Of a stretch of 24,219 nt of DNA, positions 1 to 7,611 are shown in pieces. Below the pieces are notes generated by a model. That model did not search any database. It saw nothing but the letters and a program-made list of their open reading frames with translations, and was not told the origin of the DNA. How positions within the stretch are numbered: the first letter of the stretch is position 1; each line of letters opens with the position of its first letter. Both the position numbers and the translations under genes were made by a program. Source of the DNA: Chloroflexota bacterium. GTDB lineage: Bacteria > Chloroflexota > UBA6077 > CF-72. The stretch is from positions 1 to 24,219 of the forward strand of contig JAFAPL010000961.1 of the NCBI GenBank assembly GCA_019247135.1, given 5' to 3'.

Positions 1-11
1 TCCCACACGAC

Positions 12-563
12 TCATGCTTGCAGCCGCTTCCGCAGGATCCACTGGTCCACCACGTGCGACGCGTGCACCCCGTCAGGTGTGGTGTAGCCGTACTGTTCGC
101 TCAGCTGCGCGTGCATCCTGTAGCCCAGGCGCTCGTAGAGACGGCGAGCATCCGGATTAGACTTTTCCACGCCGACTTCGGCCTCCACGCGCCCTCGTTG
201 CACCAGCATTCGCTCCGTCGCGTGCATGAGCAGCGTGCCAATGCCCATGTTGCGCAAGAACGGAAAGACGCGCACAGCCCAGATGTACCCGACACCGTCC
301 GCCTGCCGCTTTGTGAGGTCAACCCAGGCCTGACCCACCGGGAAGCCATTCAGGTCGGCAACCAGCATGATGTTTTCGTCACGCATGTGTCGCGCGAACG
401 CCTCTTCGAAGATCTCTCGGTGGTGCGTGTATACCCCGAACCATTCGAGGCTTCGCACGTCCTCAGCGCGGCATGGACGGACGACGACCTCCGCGACGAT
501 GACGGTCCGATCGTTCGTACCGGGCGCGCGTGTGTCAGGCAGCATGCGCGGTTTCTCGCCCAT
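12..563 (-). CDS. GNAT-family N-acetyltransferase
   Basis: Predicted acetyl-CoA-dependent N-acetyltransferase of 183 residues; the substrate is unknown. The GNAT fold is recognisable from the acetyl-CoA-binding motif A near residues 97-117 (RNMGIGT loop, of the R/Q-x-x-G-x-G/A type) and the motif B segment RLYERLGY near 141-148, which ends the domain as in most GNAT proteins. The fold begins only at about residue 26 (EVVVRPCRAEDV), so the first 25 residues are uncertain; Met7 (545) is an alternative start. It lies downstream of the glycosyltransferase-acyltransferase fusion on the same strand and overlaps its 3' end by 29 nt (11 nt with the Met7 start), so the two are probably translationally coupled. 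That suggests, but does not prove, a role in modifying a surface glycan or sugar. Confidence 0.8.
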   Translation of the reverse strand: MGEKPRMLPDTRAPGTNDRTVIVAEVVVRPCRAEDVRSLEWFGVYTHHREIFEEAFARHMRDENIMLVADLNGFPVGQAWVDLTKRQADGVGYIWAVRVFPFLRNMGIGTLLMHATERMLVQRGRVEAEVGVEKSNPDARRLYERLGYRMHAQLSEQYGYTTPDGVHASHVVDQWILRKRLQA

Positions 564-2616
564 CGCCGCTGGAGTCTCTCACCAACAAACGTCGACGGTA
601 GAGTCTCTCGTCGATCGCGCCCCACGCGTACTTGTACGCTTCGGCCCCACGCAGGAAGTCGAATACGCTCGCGTGGTCATGCGTGATCGCATGCTCGATG
701 GCGTAGCCGACGACGAGTTTGCCCGGACTGACGCGGCTCAACGAAGGCTCGAATCCACCCAGGTAGTAAATCGTCCGGCCCGCGGCATGGTAGCCGTAGA
801 ACGCCGCCGCCGCGCGCCCGCCAACTGACAGCACGTGCAATCGCAACAGGCCGTGCCGCACCAAGCGTCCCGCTGCTTCGCGATGAAACGACTCCAGATC
901 TCCCTCCAACATGCCACCGTCGCCCCAGCGTGCACGATGCAGCCGCACCAGCTCGTCGAAGAGTGTTTCGAACGACTCCGGTGCCACGGTCGCCACCGTG
1001 ACAGGCAATCCGTCGCGTTCGGCCCGTCGGGTCTGATATCGCACGTCACGCACGACGTCGCGCGCGTCAAGATCCTCCAGTCGCCCGCCGAGCCGCAGCA
1101 CCGGACGGACGTCTTGTTGCGTAGCTGGCTGGCCGTACCAGGTGGCTGGTGCGGAGTCCAGCAGCGGTGACGTCTGCCGTAAATTCTCGAGCTCGAAGCA
1201 ATCAAACCGGTCGGCATGCTCGGCGAGACGGTTCCAGAGCGCCTGCATCACCTCGGACCGCTCAGTCGGCTCGACGAGCACGTCCTGGTCGTCCGAGATT
1301 CCAGCACCCATCAGCGTCAACACGTACTCGTCGCCGCGCGGATAGATCACTAGTGGCGCGACCCCGACGAGTCGTCTGCGGCGTCGGAACGCCAGCAACC
1401 ACGGCTCACGCACCTGGAACGGTTGGCACCAGGGAATCAGCCAGTCCGGATGCTGGAAGATGGACGTGCCGCAACGCTTCCACAGGTCTGTCCACTCGGC
1501 GCGAAGGGCTTCCAGACCAGCCAGCGAGGTGACCTCCATCACCGTTAGCGGCGGATCAACGGCCACGGTGCGGTCCAGCATCTGTGTGTATCGTTCAAGA
1601 TATCGCGCCGCCATCCGTTCGGCCGAGAAGCGCGTTTCGGCGACACGCCGGCACTCGCGCGGGTCGATCTCACCGACGTGGCCGATGGCATCTGCCATTT
1701 CTTCGACGCTATCGACCAGAAAGCCAGTTCGTCCATGTTCGACTACCTCGGTCAGTGCGCCAGCGCGGAACGCGATCACCGGCGTGCCACACGCTGCCGC
1801 TTCCATGGCCACCAACGAGCTGGTCTCGGCGATTTGACTCGGCACCAGCAAGCACCGCGCTCGAGCCAGCAATTGGCGCTTGGGCTCCAGTTCGAGCGGA
1901 CCGAGGAACCGGAACCACTCGTCATCCAGGAGTGGCGCGAGAACCTCGCGAAAATACGCCTGATGCGTCGGGTACGCGAAAACTTCGCCACCCAGCAGGA
2001 CAGGTAATCCCGCCAATCTGGCGGCCTGCGCGCCCATCGAAAAACCCTTCTCTGGGCAGACGCGGCCGAGCATCAGCGCGAAATCGTCCTTGCGCTCTCC
2101 GACATGCAGCCTGTCAAGCGGCACGCCGTTTTCGATCGGCTCCAGTATTGGAAGTGCGCCCCCAGGTAAAGCAGCTCGTTGCACTCGGGACACGGGTTGA
2201 AAAAACGTACGCGGTCTCCGCCGCTCAAAAGCGGCGGCTGAATAGCTGAACTGTGGAAGATGCAGCGTCACCAGTGCTGGTGGGCCGTGACTGGGCATGT
2301 ACTGGTCGAAGTCGACACCGTGAAAATGCATGACGTCGACCGGATACGTCGCAAGCGCACGCTGGATCACGCGGCGCGTCGCCGCGCGCACGGCGGCCTG
2401 GTGCGCGGGCCCGAGCTCGCCCTCCGGGCGCGGAACCGGCACGAGGGTACCCCGCGTGGAGGAACCCTCGGCCGCGACCACGATCGAGTGGTGTCCTGCA
2501 CGTGCGAGCGCTGAATCCAGGTGAGTGAGGATCTGCTCGGCGCCACCGACCGCGTCTGGTCCGACGGGCGCCAGCGGGAAGGCGACACTGAGTACACACA
2601 GGGGCGCCGCGCGCAT
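535..2616 (-). CDS. GT4 glycosyltransferase fused to CelD/FemAB-like acyltransferase
   Basis: A two-domain protein of about 693 residues from the start chosen here. The first half is a GT-B, GT4-type glycosyltransferase: strand LCVLSVAFPL, the GGAEQ loop near the N-terminus, a QPVSR segment, GRVCPEKGF, and an E-x7-E signature (AETSSLVAMEAA) with the usual CGTPVIAF after it. The second half, from about MEVTSLAGLEALRAEW, resembles the GNAT/FemAB-like CelD/BcsL family: FQHPDWLIPW near its start, RRAERDGLPV, LHRARW, AAAFYGYH and FDFLRGAEAYKYAWG. The open frame extends upstream to a TTG at 2694, but the extra 26 residues are low-complexity, and homology begins at ATG 2616 (MRAAPLCVL). I see no clear Shine-Dalgarno at 2616. 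Likely role: synthesis or decoration of a cell-envelope polysaccharide, by inference. A GNAT gene overlaps its end. Confidence 0.82.
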   Translation of the reverse strand: MRAAPLCVLSVAFPLAPVGPDAVGGAEQILTHLDSALARAGHHSIVVAAEGSSTRGTLVPVPRPEGELGPAHQAAVRAATRRVIQRALATYPVDVMHFHGVDFDQYMPSHGPPALVTLHLPQFSYSAAAFERRRPRTFFQPVSRVQRAALPGGALPILEPIENGVPLDRLHVGERKDDFALMLGRVCPEKGFSMGAQAARLAGLPVLLGGEVFAYPTHQAYFREVLAPLLDDEWFRFLGPLELEPKRQLLARARCLLVPSQIAETSSLVAMEAAACGTPVIAFRAGALTEVVEHGRTGFLVDSVEEMADAIGHVGEIDPRECRRVAETRFSAERMAARYLERYTQMLDRTVAVDPPLTVMEVTSLAGLEALRAEWTDLWKRCGTSIFQHPDWLIPWCQPFQVREPWLLAFRRRRRLVGVAPLVIYPRGDEYVLTLMGAGISDDQDVLVEPTERSEVMQALWNRLAEHADRFDCFELENLRQTSPLLDSAPATWYGQPATQQDVRPVLRLGGRLEDLDARDVVRDVRYQTRRAERDGLPVTVATVAPESFETLFDELVRLHRARWGDGGMLEGDLESFHREAAGRLVRHGLLRLHVLSVGGRAAAAFYGYHAAGRTIYYLGGFEPSLSRVSPGKLVVGYAIEHAITHDHASVFDFLRGAEAYKYAWGAIDERLYRRRLLVRDSSGDGRETAHAA

Positions 2617-2727
2617 GCGCGGGCCGGGGCAAGCACCGTGCCAGCAGCAGCGCCCAGGGACAGCGTGCCAGCGAGGGCGGGCCGTGCAGAGCAAGCGCGG
2701 CGTATCGTTGTTGAAGAAAGGAAACGC

Positions 2728-2733
2728 AGGGAG
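2728..2733 (+). promoter_or_regulatory. Shine-Dalgarno of the aldo/keto reductase gene
   Basis: AGGGAG ends five bases before a GTG codon at 2739. It decides the start of the reductase: the conserved family N-terminus (YRRMGQSDLEVSVIGFG) begins immediately after this GTG. Confidence 0.7.
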
Positions 2734-2738
2734 ACACG

Positions 2739-3728
2739 GTGCAGTACCGAAGAATGGGCCAGTCGGATCTGGAGGTTTCGGTTATCGGCTTTGGCGCGTG
2801 GGAGGTAGGCGGCTCCTATGGCGCATTCGACGAACGCGAGTTCATGGATGCGGTCCAGCGTGCCCTCGACCTGGGGGTCACACTGTTCGACACCGCCCTC
2901 GCGTATGGCGCAGGCCGCTCGGAGTCGCTCCTCGGCCGCGCGCTGGGCAAGCGTCGAAGCGAGGCTGTGGTGGTCACAAAGGGTGGGCTGCCCACACGTC
3001 CCGACAGCAAACGCCCCGCCGACGGTCGCTACGAATCGATCATGAAGGACATCGACACGAGCTTGCAGGCGCTGGGTATGGACTACGTCGACCTGTTCCT
3101 GCAGCACTGGCCCGACAGCGACACGCCGATCGAAGAGTCGATGCATGCGCTGCTCGATGTTCAAAAAGCTGGCAAGGCGCGCTACATCGGGGTATCCAAC
3201 TACCATCCACAAGACCTGCGGACCGCGCGCGAGCATGCACCGATCGTGACCAATCAGGTCGGCTACAACCTGTTCGATCGCCGCTGGGAGCGCCAGATGT
3301 TTCCCACCGCGCGCGAGATCGGCGTCGGAGTGATGGCCTACGGACCGATGGCTCACGGCCTGCTGACGGGTGCGTTCACGCGCGAGACGGCATTCGATGA
3401 ACACGACTGGCGTCGGCGCGGCGTGATCTTCGGCCAGGCCCTGTTCACGCCTGAGAATTTTCCGACGAACATCGGCGTGGTCGAAAAATTGCAGCAGATC
3501 GCGGGGGAGCTGGGCGTGGGCCTGGCGCCGCTGGCGATCGCGTGGGTGCTGCGTGACCCTGTCGTGGCCGTCGCCTTGTCCGGGACACGCCGCCCGCAGG
3601 AGATCGAAGAGAACGTCAAAGCGGTGGACATCCAGTTCAGCGATGATGTGCTCCGCCGTATCGACGAGGCGATGACCGGCGTGGCCGGCCAGACCCAGGA
3701 CCTTCCCATCATCGGCGGCGGCCGTTAG
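2739..3728 (+). CDS. Aldo/keto reductase
   Basis: NAD(P)H-dependent oxidoreductase of the aldo/keto reductase superfamily, 329 residues, cytosolic. The catalytic tetrad is visible: Asp51 and Tyr56 in FDTALAYG, Lys81 in VVVTKGG and His123 in LQHWPD. The N-terminal GFGAWEVGG turn and the late SGTRRPQEIEENV segment, which contacts the cofactor phosphate region in this family, are present, so the protein looks full length and active. Substrate cannot be read from sequence; the GFGAWEVGG and FDTALAYG pattern is like the broad-specificity AKR groups with a YajO/YhdN look. It starts with GTG behind a good ribosome site and is followed after 10 nt by an MFS exporter, probably co-transcribed. It diverges from the glycosyltransferase fusion gene. 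Confidence 0.92.
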   Translation: MQYRRMGQSDLEVSVIGFGAWEVGGSYGAFDEREFMDAVQRALDLGVTLFDTALAYGAGRSESLLGRALGKRRSEAVVVTKGGLPTRPDSKRPADGRYESIMKDIDTSLQALGMDYVDLFLQHWPDSDTPIEESMHALLDVQKAGKARYIGVSNYHPQDLRTAREHAPIVTNQVGYNLFDRRWERQMFPTAREIGVGVMAYGPMAHGLLTGAFTRETAFDEHDWRRRGVIFGQALFTPENFPTNIGVVEKLQQIAGELGVGLAPLAIAWVLRDPVVAVALSGTRRPQEIEENVKAVDIQFSDDVLRRIDEAMTGVAGQTQDLPIIGGGR

Positions 3729-3738
3729 ACCGCCCTCC

Positions 3739-4956
3739 TTGACAGAGGTACCGTCGGCGCGTTCGTTCTACGCGCGCTACCGCATCCTCATCTGGATGTG
3801 CGTCCTGATCGCGGTCAACCAGCTCGGTTTTGGCTCGGTCGTGCCGGTCGCGCCGCTGTACGCGGCCAGCTTCGGCGTCCCACCTGCCGCGATCGGACTC
3901 ACCATCGCACTGTACGGGCTCGCCCGTTTTCTCTTCGCTGTCCCGAGCGGCCGGCTCGCGGATCGGATGGGCCGCCGCGGCACGCTCGCATGCGGCGGCG
4001 CAGTGACCGTGGCGGGCAACGCGCTGTGCGCTGTCGCGCCGTCCTACGAACTGTTTCTAGGTGCCCGTTTCGTCGCTGGAGCTGGCGCCGCACTCATCCT
4101 GACCGCCGCGCAAATTGTCCTCGCCGACATCAGCACACCCGCCCAACGCGGTCGCTTCATGGGCATTTACTCCGGCGTGTTCGCCTTCGCGGTCGGCGCC
4201 GGCCCGTATCCGGGCGGCATTCTCGCCGAGCACTTCGGGTTGAATGCTCCATTTGTCGCATACGCGGCCCTCGCCGCGGTCGTCGCCGCCGTGGCCTGGC
4301 TCCGCATTCCTGAAACGCGCGGCGCCAGCCTCGGACCGAGCCTCAAGATCGGCGAGATACCCAGCTTCGCGCAGCAAATACGGTTGATGTCCCTCAATGT
4401 CGGTTTCCTGCTGGTCTCGCTGATCGGTTTCGCCGCCGCCGTCGCACGAACTGGCGCCGTGTTCAATGTGATCCCGCTGATGGTCACCGACCGCTTGGGG
4501 CTGGCTCCAGACCAGATTGGACTCGGACTCAGTCTCGTAAGTCTCTTTGGTTTGCTGCTCGCGTATCCGTCTGGAGTCCTGGTCGATCAGTTCGGACGCA
4601 AAGCGGTGATCGTGCCGGCCACGTTTCTGTCGGGCATCGCCGCCGTGTTGTTCGCGGTCGTTCCCAGCTTCGTCTGGTTCCTTGTGGCCTCCGGCGCGTG
4701 GGGTTTTGCACTGGGCATTGCCAGTGACGCACCCGGCGCCTATGCCGCCGACAGCGCCCCGCCCGGGATGAATGCCGCCGTCATGAGCACCTATCGCATG
4801 CTCTCGGACGGGGGGTATGTCCTGGGGCCGGTGCTTCTGGGAGTCATTGCGAGCACCGCCGGCGCTCCAGCCGCTCTTACCGTCGCTGGTGGCCTGCTGG
4901 TGATCTCGGCAGTCCTGTTCGGTCGCTTCGCGCCAGAGACGTACCGCTCGCGCTGA
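3739..4956 (+). CDS. MFS transporter, DHA1-type exporter
   Basis: Integral membrane protein of about 405 residues with some twelve hydrophobic segments, in two halves separated by a hydrophilic stretch around residues 190-215. Motif A of the major facilitator superfamily is clear after TM2 (GRLADRMGRRG, near residues 71-81) and is repeated in the second half (GVLVDQFGRKA). The segment RFVAGAGAALILTAAQIVLADISTPAQRG, here spread over TM4 and the following loop, resembles drug:H+ antiporters of the DHA1 group. Efflux of a small hydrophobic or toxic compound is therefore likely, but the substrate is unknown. The open frame begins with TTG at 3739, ten bases after the reductase stop and without a clear ribosome site; ATG 3798 inside TM1 seems too late. 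Probably translated by coupling to the reductase. Confidence 0.88.
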   Translation: MTEVPSARSFYARYRILIWMCVLIAVNQLGFGSVVPVAPLYAASFGVPPAAIGLTIALYGLARFLFAVPSGRLADRMGRRGTLACGGAVTVAGNALCAVAPSYELFLGARFVAGAGAALILTAAQIVLADISTPAQRGRFMGIYSGVFAFAVGAGPYPGGILAEHFGLNAPFVAYAALAAVVAAVAWLRIPETRGASLGPSLKIGEIPSFAQQIRLMSLNVGFLLVSLIGFAAAVARTGAVFNVIPLMVTDRLGLAPDQIGLGLSLVSLFGLLLAYPSGVLVDQFGRKAVIVPATFLSGIAAVLFAVVPSFVWFLVASGAWGFALGIASDAPGAYAADSAPPGMNAAVMSTYRMLSDGGYVLGPVLLGVIASTAGAPAALTVAGGLLVISAVLFGRFAPETYRSR

Positions 4957-4987
4957 CCGGCTCAAACCGACGAGTCGCGCGCTGGTC

Positions 4988-4993
4988 TACGCT
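4988..4993 (+). promoter_or_regulatory. Candidate -10 box of a leaderless promoter (TACGCT)
   Basis: TACGCT ends exactly six bases before the GTG at 5000. There is no Shine-Dalgarno sequence and no consensus -35 box. The geometry matches three other starts in this window (6655, 14014, 24113), so transcription probably begins at or next to the start codon. Confidence 0.5.
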
Positions 4994-4999
4994 TGTCGC

Positions 5000-5551
5000 G
5001 TGTGGCAGGTCACCCTGGTCCGCCGTGACGAGCTGTCTCCCGAGACGCTGGCCGAGCAGCGCGAGCTCGGCCTCCGTTCATGGGCAGCATCATCTGAACC
5101 CGACGAGCGCTATCCATTCGGCATTACCTGGGCGGCGCCGACCTGGCTGGCGCTGGTGCGCGACGAAACCGGCCGCCTTGTTGGCCGCGCCGGCGTTTTG
5201 CAACGCCAGATTCGGTGGGGCAACGAGGAGGTCCCGGTCGGCGGCGTCAGCTCCGTCTCGACCGACCCTGATTTTCAGGGTCGCGGTATCGCGCGTGCGG
5301 GCGTGTCGCGATTGATGCGCTTCATGTCTGACGAGCTCGGCGCACACGCTGGACTGCTGATTGCCTCCGAAATGGGTCGGCCCGTGTACGCGCGTCTGGG
5401 CTGGCAGGTCGTCGGCCCGTTGCGGTGCGAGCAACCGGACGGCTCTGTTGATTGGAACGCGGCGTTTCCCACCAAGCTTGCCATGGCGTGGCCATGCGAC
5501 GGCCATGCTCTTCCGAGCGGACACATCGATCTGCTCGGCCTGCCGTGGTGA
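5000..5551 (+). CDS. GNAT-family N-acetyltransferase
   Basis: Predicted acetyltransferase of 183 residues. Motif A is textbook: VSSVSTDPDFQGRGIARAG at about residues 83-101, with the Q-x-x-G-x-A pyrophosphate loop (Gln93 to Ala98), and a terminal YARLGW near 130-135. The N-terminal half carries a pattern (ALVRDETGRLVGRAGVLQRQIRWG) like Eis-type or aminoglycoside-like GNAT proteins, but the length is that of a single GNAT domain, without the sterol-carrier-like C-terminal part of Eis. The substrate is unknown. The start is a GTG at 5000, chosen because a TACGCT -10-like box lies six bases upstream; it follows the MFS gene by 43 nt and may have its own promoter. Its stop lies three bases from the stop of the convergent alcohol dehydrogenase. 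Confidence 0.85.
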   Translation: MWQVTLVRRDELSPETLAEQRELGLRSWAASSEPDERYPFGITWAAPTWLALVRDETGRLVGRAGVLQRQIRWGNEEVPVGGVSSVSTDPDFQGRGIARAGVSRLMRFMSDELGAHAGLLIASEMGRPVYARLGWQVVGPLRCEQPDGSVDWNAAFPTKLAMAWPCDGHALPSGHIDLLGLPW

Positions 5552-5554
5552 GTA

Positions 5555-6655
5555 TCAGAAGACCAGTAAACCACGCGCGTTTTCGCCGGCGGCAAGAGCG
5601 CGGTGTGCTTCATTCACCTCCTCCAGGCCGTACTGGCGCGTGATGAGTCGGTCCAACTCCAAACGGCCGCCCAGATACATGTCGATGAGGCGGCCGAAGT
5701 CATCCAGCGGCCGCGACGAACCGTAGCGTGAGCCGGTCAGTCGTTTTTCGTCTCGATACAGATAGGCTGGATCGACAGCAATTGTTTGCCCGGGTGGTGG
5801 CGCGCCGACAACCACACACGTCCCGCCCGATGCCAGAGCGTCCCAGGCTTGCTGGATCGAGCCGGTGTGACCAACCGTCACGACGCAATACTCCGCTCCG
5901 CGTCCGGACGTCAAGTCGCGTATCGCAGGTACCGGATCGACCTGCGCTGCATTCACCACGTGTGTTGCACCGAGTCCGCGCGCGAACTCCAGCTTGTTGT
6001 CCGCAACGTCGACCGCGATCAGCGGAAACGCGCCGCACAAACGCCCCCCTTGCACGGCATTCAGTCCAACTCCGCCGACGCCGAACACTGCCAGGCTGGC
6101 ACCGGCTGGCACACGTGCCGCGTTGATCACCGCCCCAGCACCTGTCGTCACGGCGCAGCCGATGAGCGCCGCCTTGTCGAGCGGCATATCGGCGCGGATC
6201 TTGATCGCGCTGTCAGCCGACACGATCGTATGCGTTGCATACGTCGCGGGGCCCATGTGCGTAATGTCCTGCCCGTCCCGATGGCGGCGCACGGATCCAT
6301 CCGCCATCCGACCGCGTGGCGGACGCCGCTCGCACAACTGCGGCCGCCCGGTCACGCAATAGCGGCAACGTCCGCAGGCCGGCGACCAGGACAGAATCAC
6401 GTGGTCACCAGGCACGACGGTGCTCACGTCGGGGCCAACGCGCTCGACGACGCCCGCGCCTTCGTCTCCGAGGACCACCGGCAGGTCAGGCCAGCTCATC
6501 GAGCCATCCATGATGTGCAGGCAGCTATGACATACCCCGCTGGCCGCAAGTCGGACCAGTACCTCGCCTGCGCGCGGCTCCTCGAGTTCAACAGCGCCCA
6601 CCACCAGCGGTTCATCCACGCCGTACAGCACGGCCGCCTGAATTGTCTCGACCAC
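5555..6655 (-). CDS. Zinc-dependent alcohol dehydrogenase (MDR family), atypical zinc site
   Basis: Medium-chain dehydrogenase/reductase of about 366 residues, expected to oxidise an alcohol or reduce an aldehyde with NAD(P). The GroES-like domain carries the first zinc cysteine (Cys42 in GVCHSCLH), a complete structural-zinc lobe (Cys94, 97, 100, 108 in CGRCRYC and QLC), and a later catalytic-zinc cysteine (Cys167 in IGCAVTTGAGAV). The Rossmann loop is GVGGVG at 192-197. Two catalytic-site positions differ from the common form: the usual GHE reads GDE (Asp64), and the usual CHTD reads CHSC (Cys45). The frame could extend to ATG 6709, but homology starts at IQAAVLYG, and GTG 6655 lies six bases after TACCGT. 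This start also leaves 52 bp between it and the divergent secreted-protein gene. Confidence 0.9.
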   Translation of the reverse strand: MVETIQAAVLYGVDEPLVVGAVELEEPRAGEVLVRLAASGVCHSCLHIMDGSMSWPDLPVVLGDEGAGVVERVGPDVSTVVPGDHVILSWSPACGRCRYCVTGRPQLCERRPPRGRMADGSVRRHRDGQDITHMGPATYATHTIVSADSAIKIRADMPLDKAALIGCAVTTGAGAVINAARVPAGASLAVFGVGGVGLNAVQGGRLCGAFPLIAVDVADNKLEFARGLGATHVVNAAQVDPVPAIRDLTSGRGAEYCVVTVGHTGSIQQAWDALASGGTCVVVGAPPPGQTIAVDPAYLYRDEKRLTGSRYGSSRPLDDFGRLIDMYLGGRLELDRLITRQYGLEEVNEAHRALAAGENARGLLVF

Positions 6656-6661
6656 CCGATC

Positions 6662-6667
6662 ACGGTA
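6662..6667 (-). promoter_or_regulatory. Candidate -10 box of a leaderless promoter (TACCGT)
   Basis: On the minus strand TACCGT is followed by six bases and then GTG at 6655, the start that fits dehydrogenase homology. No ribosome site is visible in between. It has the same spacing as the boxes before 5000, 14014 and 24113. Confidence 0.5.
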
Positions 6668-6695
6668 ATCCAAACGCGCGGGTCGTGACTTGGCC

Positions 6696-6701
6696 GACAA
6701 T
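6696..6701 (+). promoter_or_regulatory. Weak candidate -10 box (GACAAT) before the secreted-protein start
   Basis: GACAAT lies exactly six bases before ATG 6708. The first base departs from the TAnnnT consensus seen at the other starts, so this is a weaker case, but the spacing agrees and no Shine-Dalgarno is present. Confidence 0.3.
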
Positions 6702-6707
6702 GCGCGC

Positions 6708-7568
6708 ATGAGGTGCTGCCTGGCTTACCTGCTTGCCGTGCTTCTACTTGCGTTCGAGGTGCCGCACGAAGACGTGCAGGCACAGGTGCCAGTCTTGTCG
6801 CCGTCGACCTGGCTCCCGGGCCCGGACGCATCCGGCGCGGCGACTTTCTCGGGTACGGTGGACCAGCCCAGCAGTCCCACTAGCCACCAGATCAGCGGTT
6901 GGGTGGTGGATACGACCGCCCAGGGCTGGAGTGGCATCGACGACGTCCGAATCTGGGACGGCCTGATGCAAGCCGGCGGTCGCGAGATTGCTCATGCGGT
7001 CTTCCAGCTGGACCGACCGGATGTGGCGGCAGCGCTGAACAATCCATTCTGGGCCGCGAGTGGATTTTCTGCTTCGCTTGGTACAGCCAGTTTTGTGACG
7101 GATGCGACCGTGTACGTGTACGCCCATACGCCCTCGAAAGGGTGGTGGTATCTACAGGTCACCGCCACGCCGGCAAACATCCAGGTCAATCCTGGACCGA
7201 TGTTGAACATCGAAACTCCGACTCCACTCGCGACCGTGCACGCGAATTCTCCCTATATTGCGCGCGGTTTCGCGTTCGATCCAGCCTCGACGAGTGGACC
7301 AGGAGTCGACCGGGTTCAGTTGTATCTGAACGGCGACAAGAGCTCTGGCATCTACATCGGCGACGCGACGCTTGGGGCGGCCGACAAATTCGCCGCCAAT
7401 CGCGGGCCGCAGTTCGGCAATGCCGGCTGGCAGCTCACCTTCCAGCCGAACAGCTGGCTGCAGAACATCAACGACAATCAGCTGGTGCAGCTCACGGTGT
7501 ACGCGCACTCCTCCCTGACCGGCGCCGAAACGCAGGCCACCACCACGATCGTCGTCAGCGTGCCCTGA
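6708..7568 (+). CDS. Secreted protein with two Ig-like/beta-sandwich-type repeats, function unknown
   Basis: A predicted exported protein of 286 residues. It begins with a hydrophobic signal sequence (MRCCLAYLLAVLLLAF, cleavage likely after AQA near residue 26). No transmembrane segment follows and no catalytic motif is evident. Two related domains can be aligned by eye. Domain 1 spans about residues 62-152 (SGWVVD, GIDDVRIWDG, RPDVAAAL, SGFSASL, VYVYAH). Domain 2 spans about 184-284 (ARGFAFD, GVDRVQLYLNG, ADKFAANRG, AGWQLTF, LTVYAH). Such modules occur in extracellular proteins of Chloroflexota and Actinobacteria, sometimes as long arrays, and are usually taken as structural or binding modules. 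Starting at Met7 of the longer frame (6690) gives a better signal peptide. It diverges from the alcohol dehydrogenase; no functional link is visible. Confidence 0.8.
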   Translation: MRCCLAYLLAVLLLAFEVPHEDVQAQVPVLSPSTWLPGPDASGAATFSGTVDQPSSPTSHQISGWVVDTTAQGWSGIDDVRIWDGLMQAGGREIAHAVFQLDRPDVAAALNNPFWAASGFSASLGTASFVTDATVYVYAHTPSKGWWYLQVTATPANIQVNPGPMLNIETPTPLATVHANSPYIARGFAFDPASTSGPGVDRVQLYLNGDKSSGIYIGDATLGAADKFAANRGPQFGNAGWQLTFQPNSWLQNINDNQLVQLTVYAHSSLTGAETQATTTIVVSVP

Positions 7569-7575
7569 CCACGAA

Positions 7576-7609
7576 CATGCGCCCGCCGCCAGGTGGCCGC
7601 GGGCGCGTG
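7576..7609. terminator. Strong GC hairpin between convergent genes
   Basis: GCGCCCGC (7579-7586) pairs perfectly with GCGGGCGC (7599-7606). The stem extends outward through CAT/GTG and inward, past one mismatch, through GCC/GGC around an AGGT loop. It sits 8 bases after the stop of the + strand secreted-protein gene and 3 bases before the stop of the - strand small gene. No U tract follows on either strand, so bidirectional termination is likely but not of classical intrinsic form. Confidence 0.5.
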
Positions 7610-7611
7610 CT

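Noticed and set aside
2367..3404. 345-residue minus-strand open frame across the aldo/keto reductase start
   Set aside because: It overlaps two well-supported genes and the divergent ribosome site; no recognisable domain.
4057..4965. 302-residue minus-strand open frame
   Set aside because: It is antisense to the DHA1 exporter; low-complexity Gln, Arg and Asp content is typical of a shadow frame.
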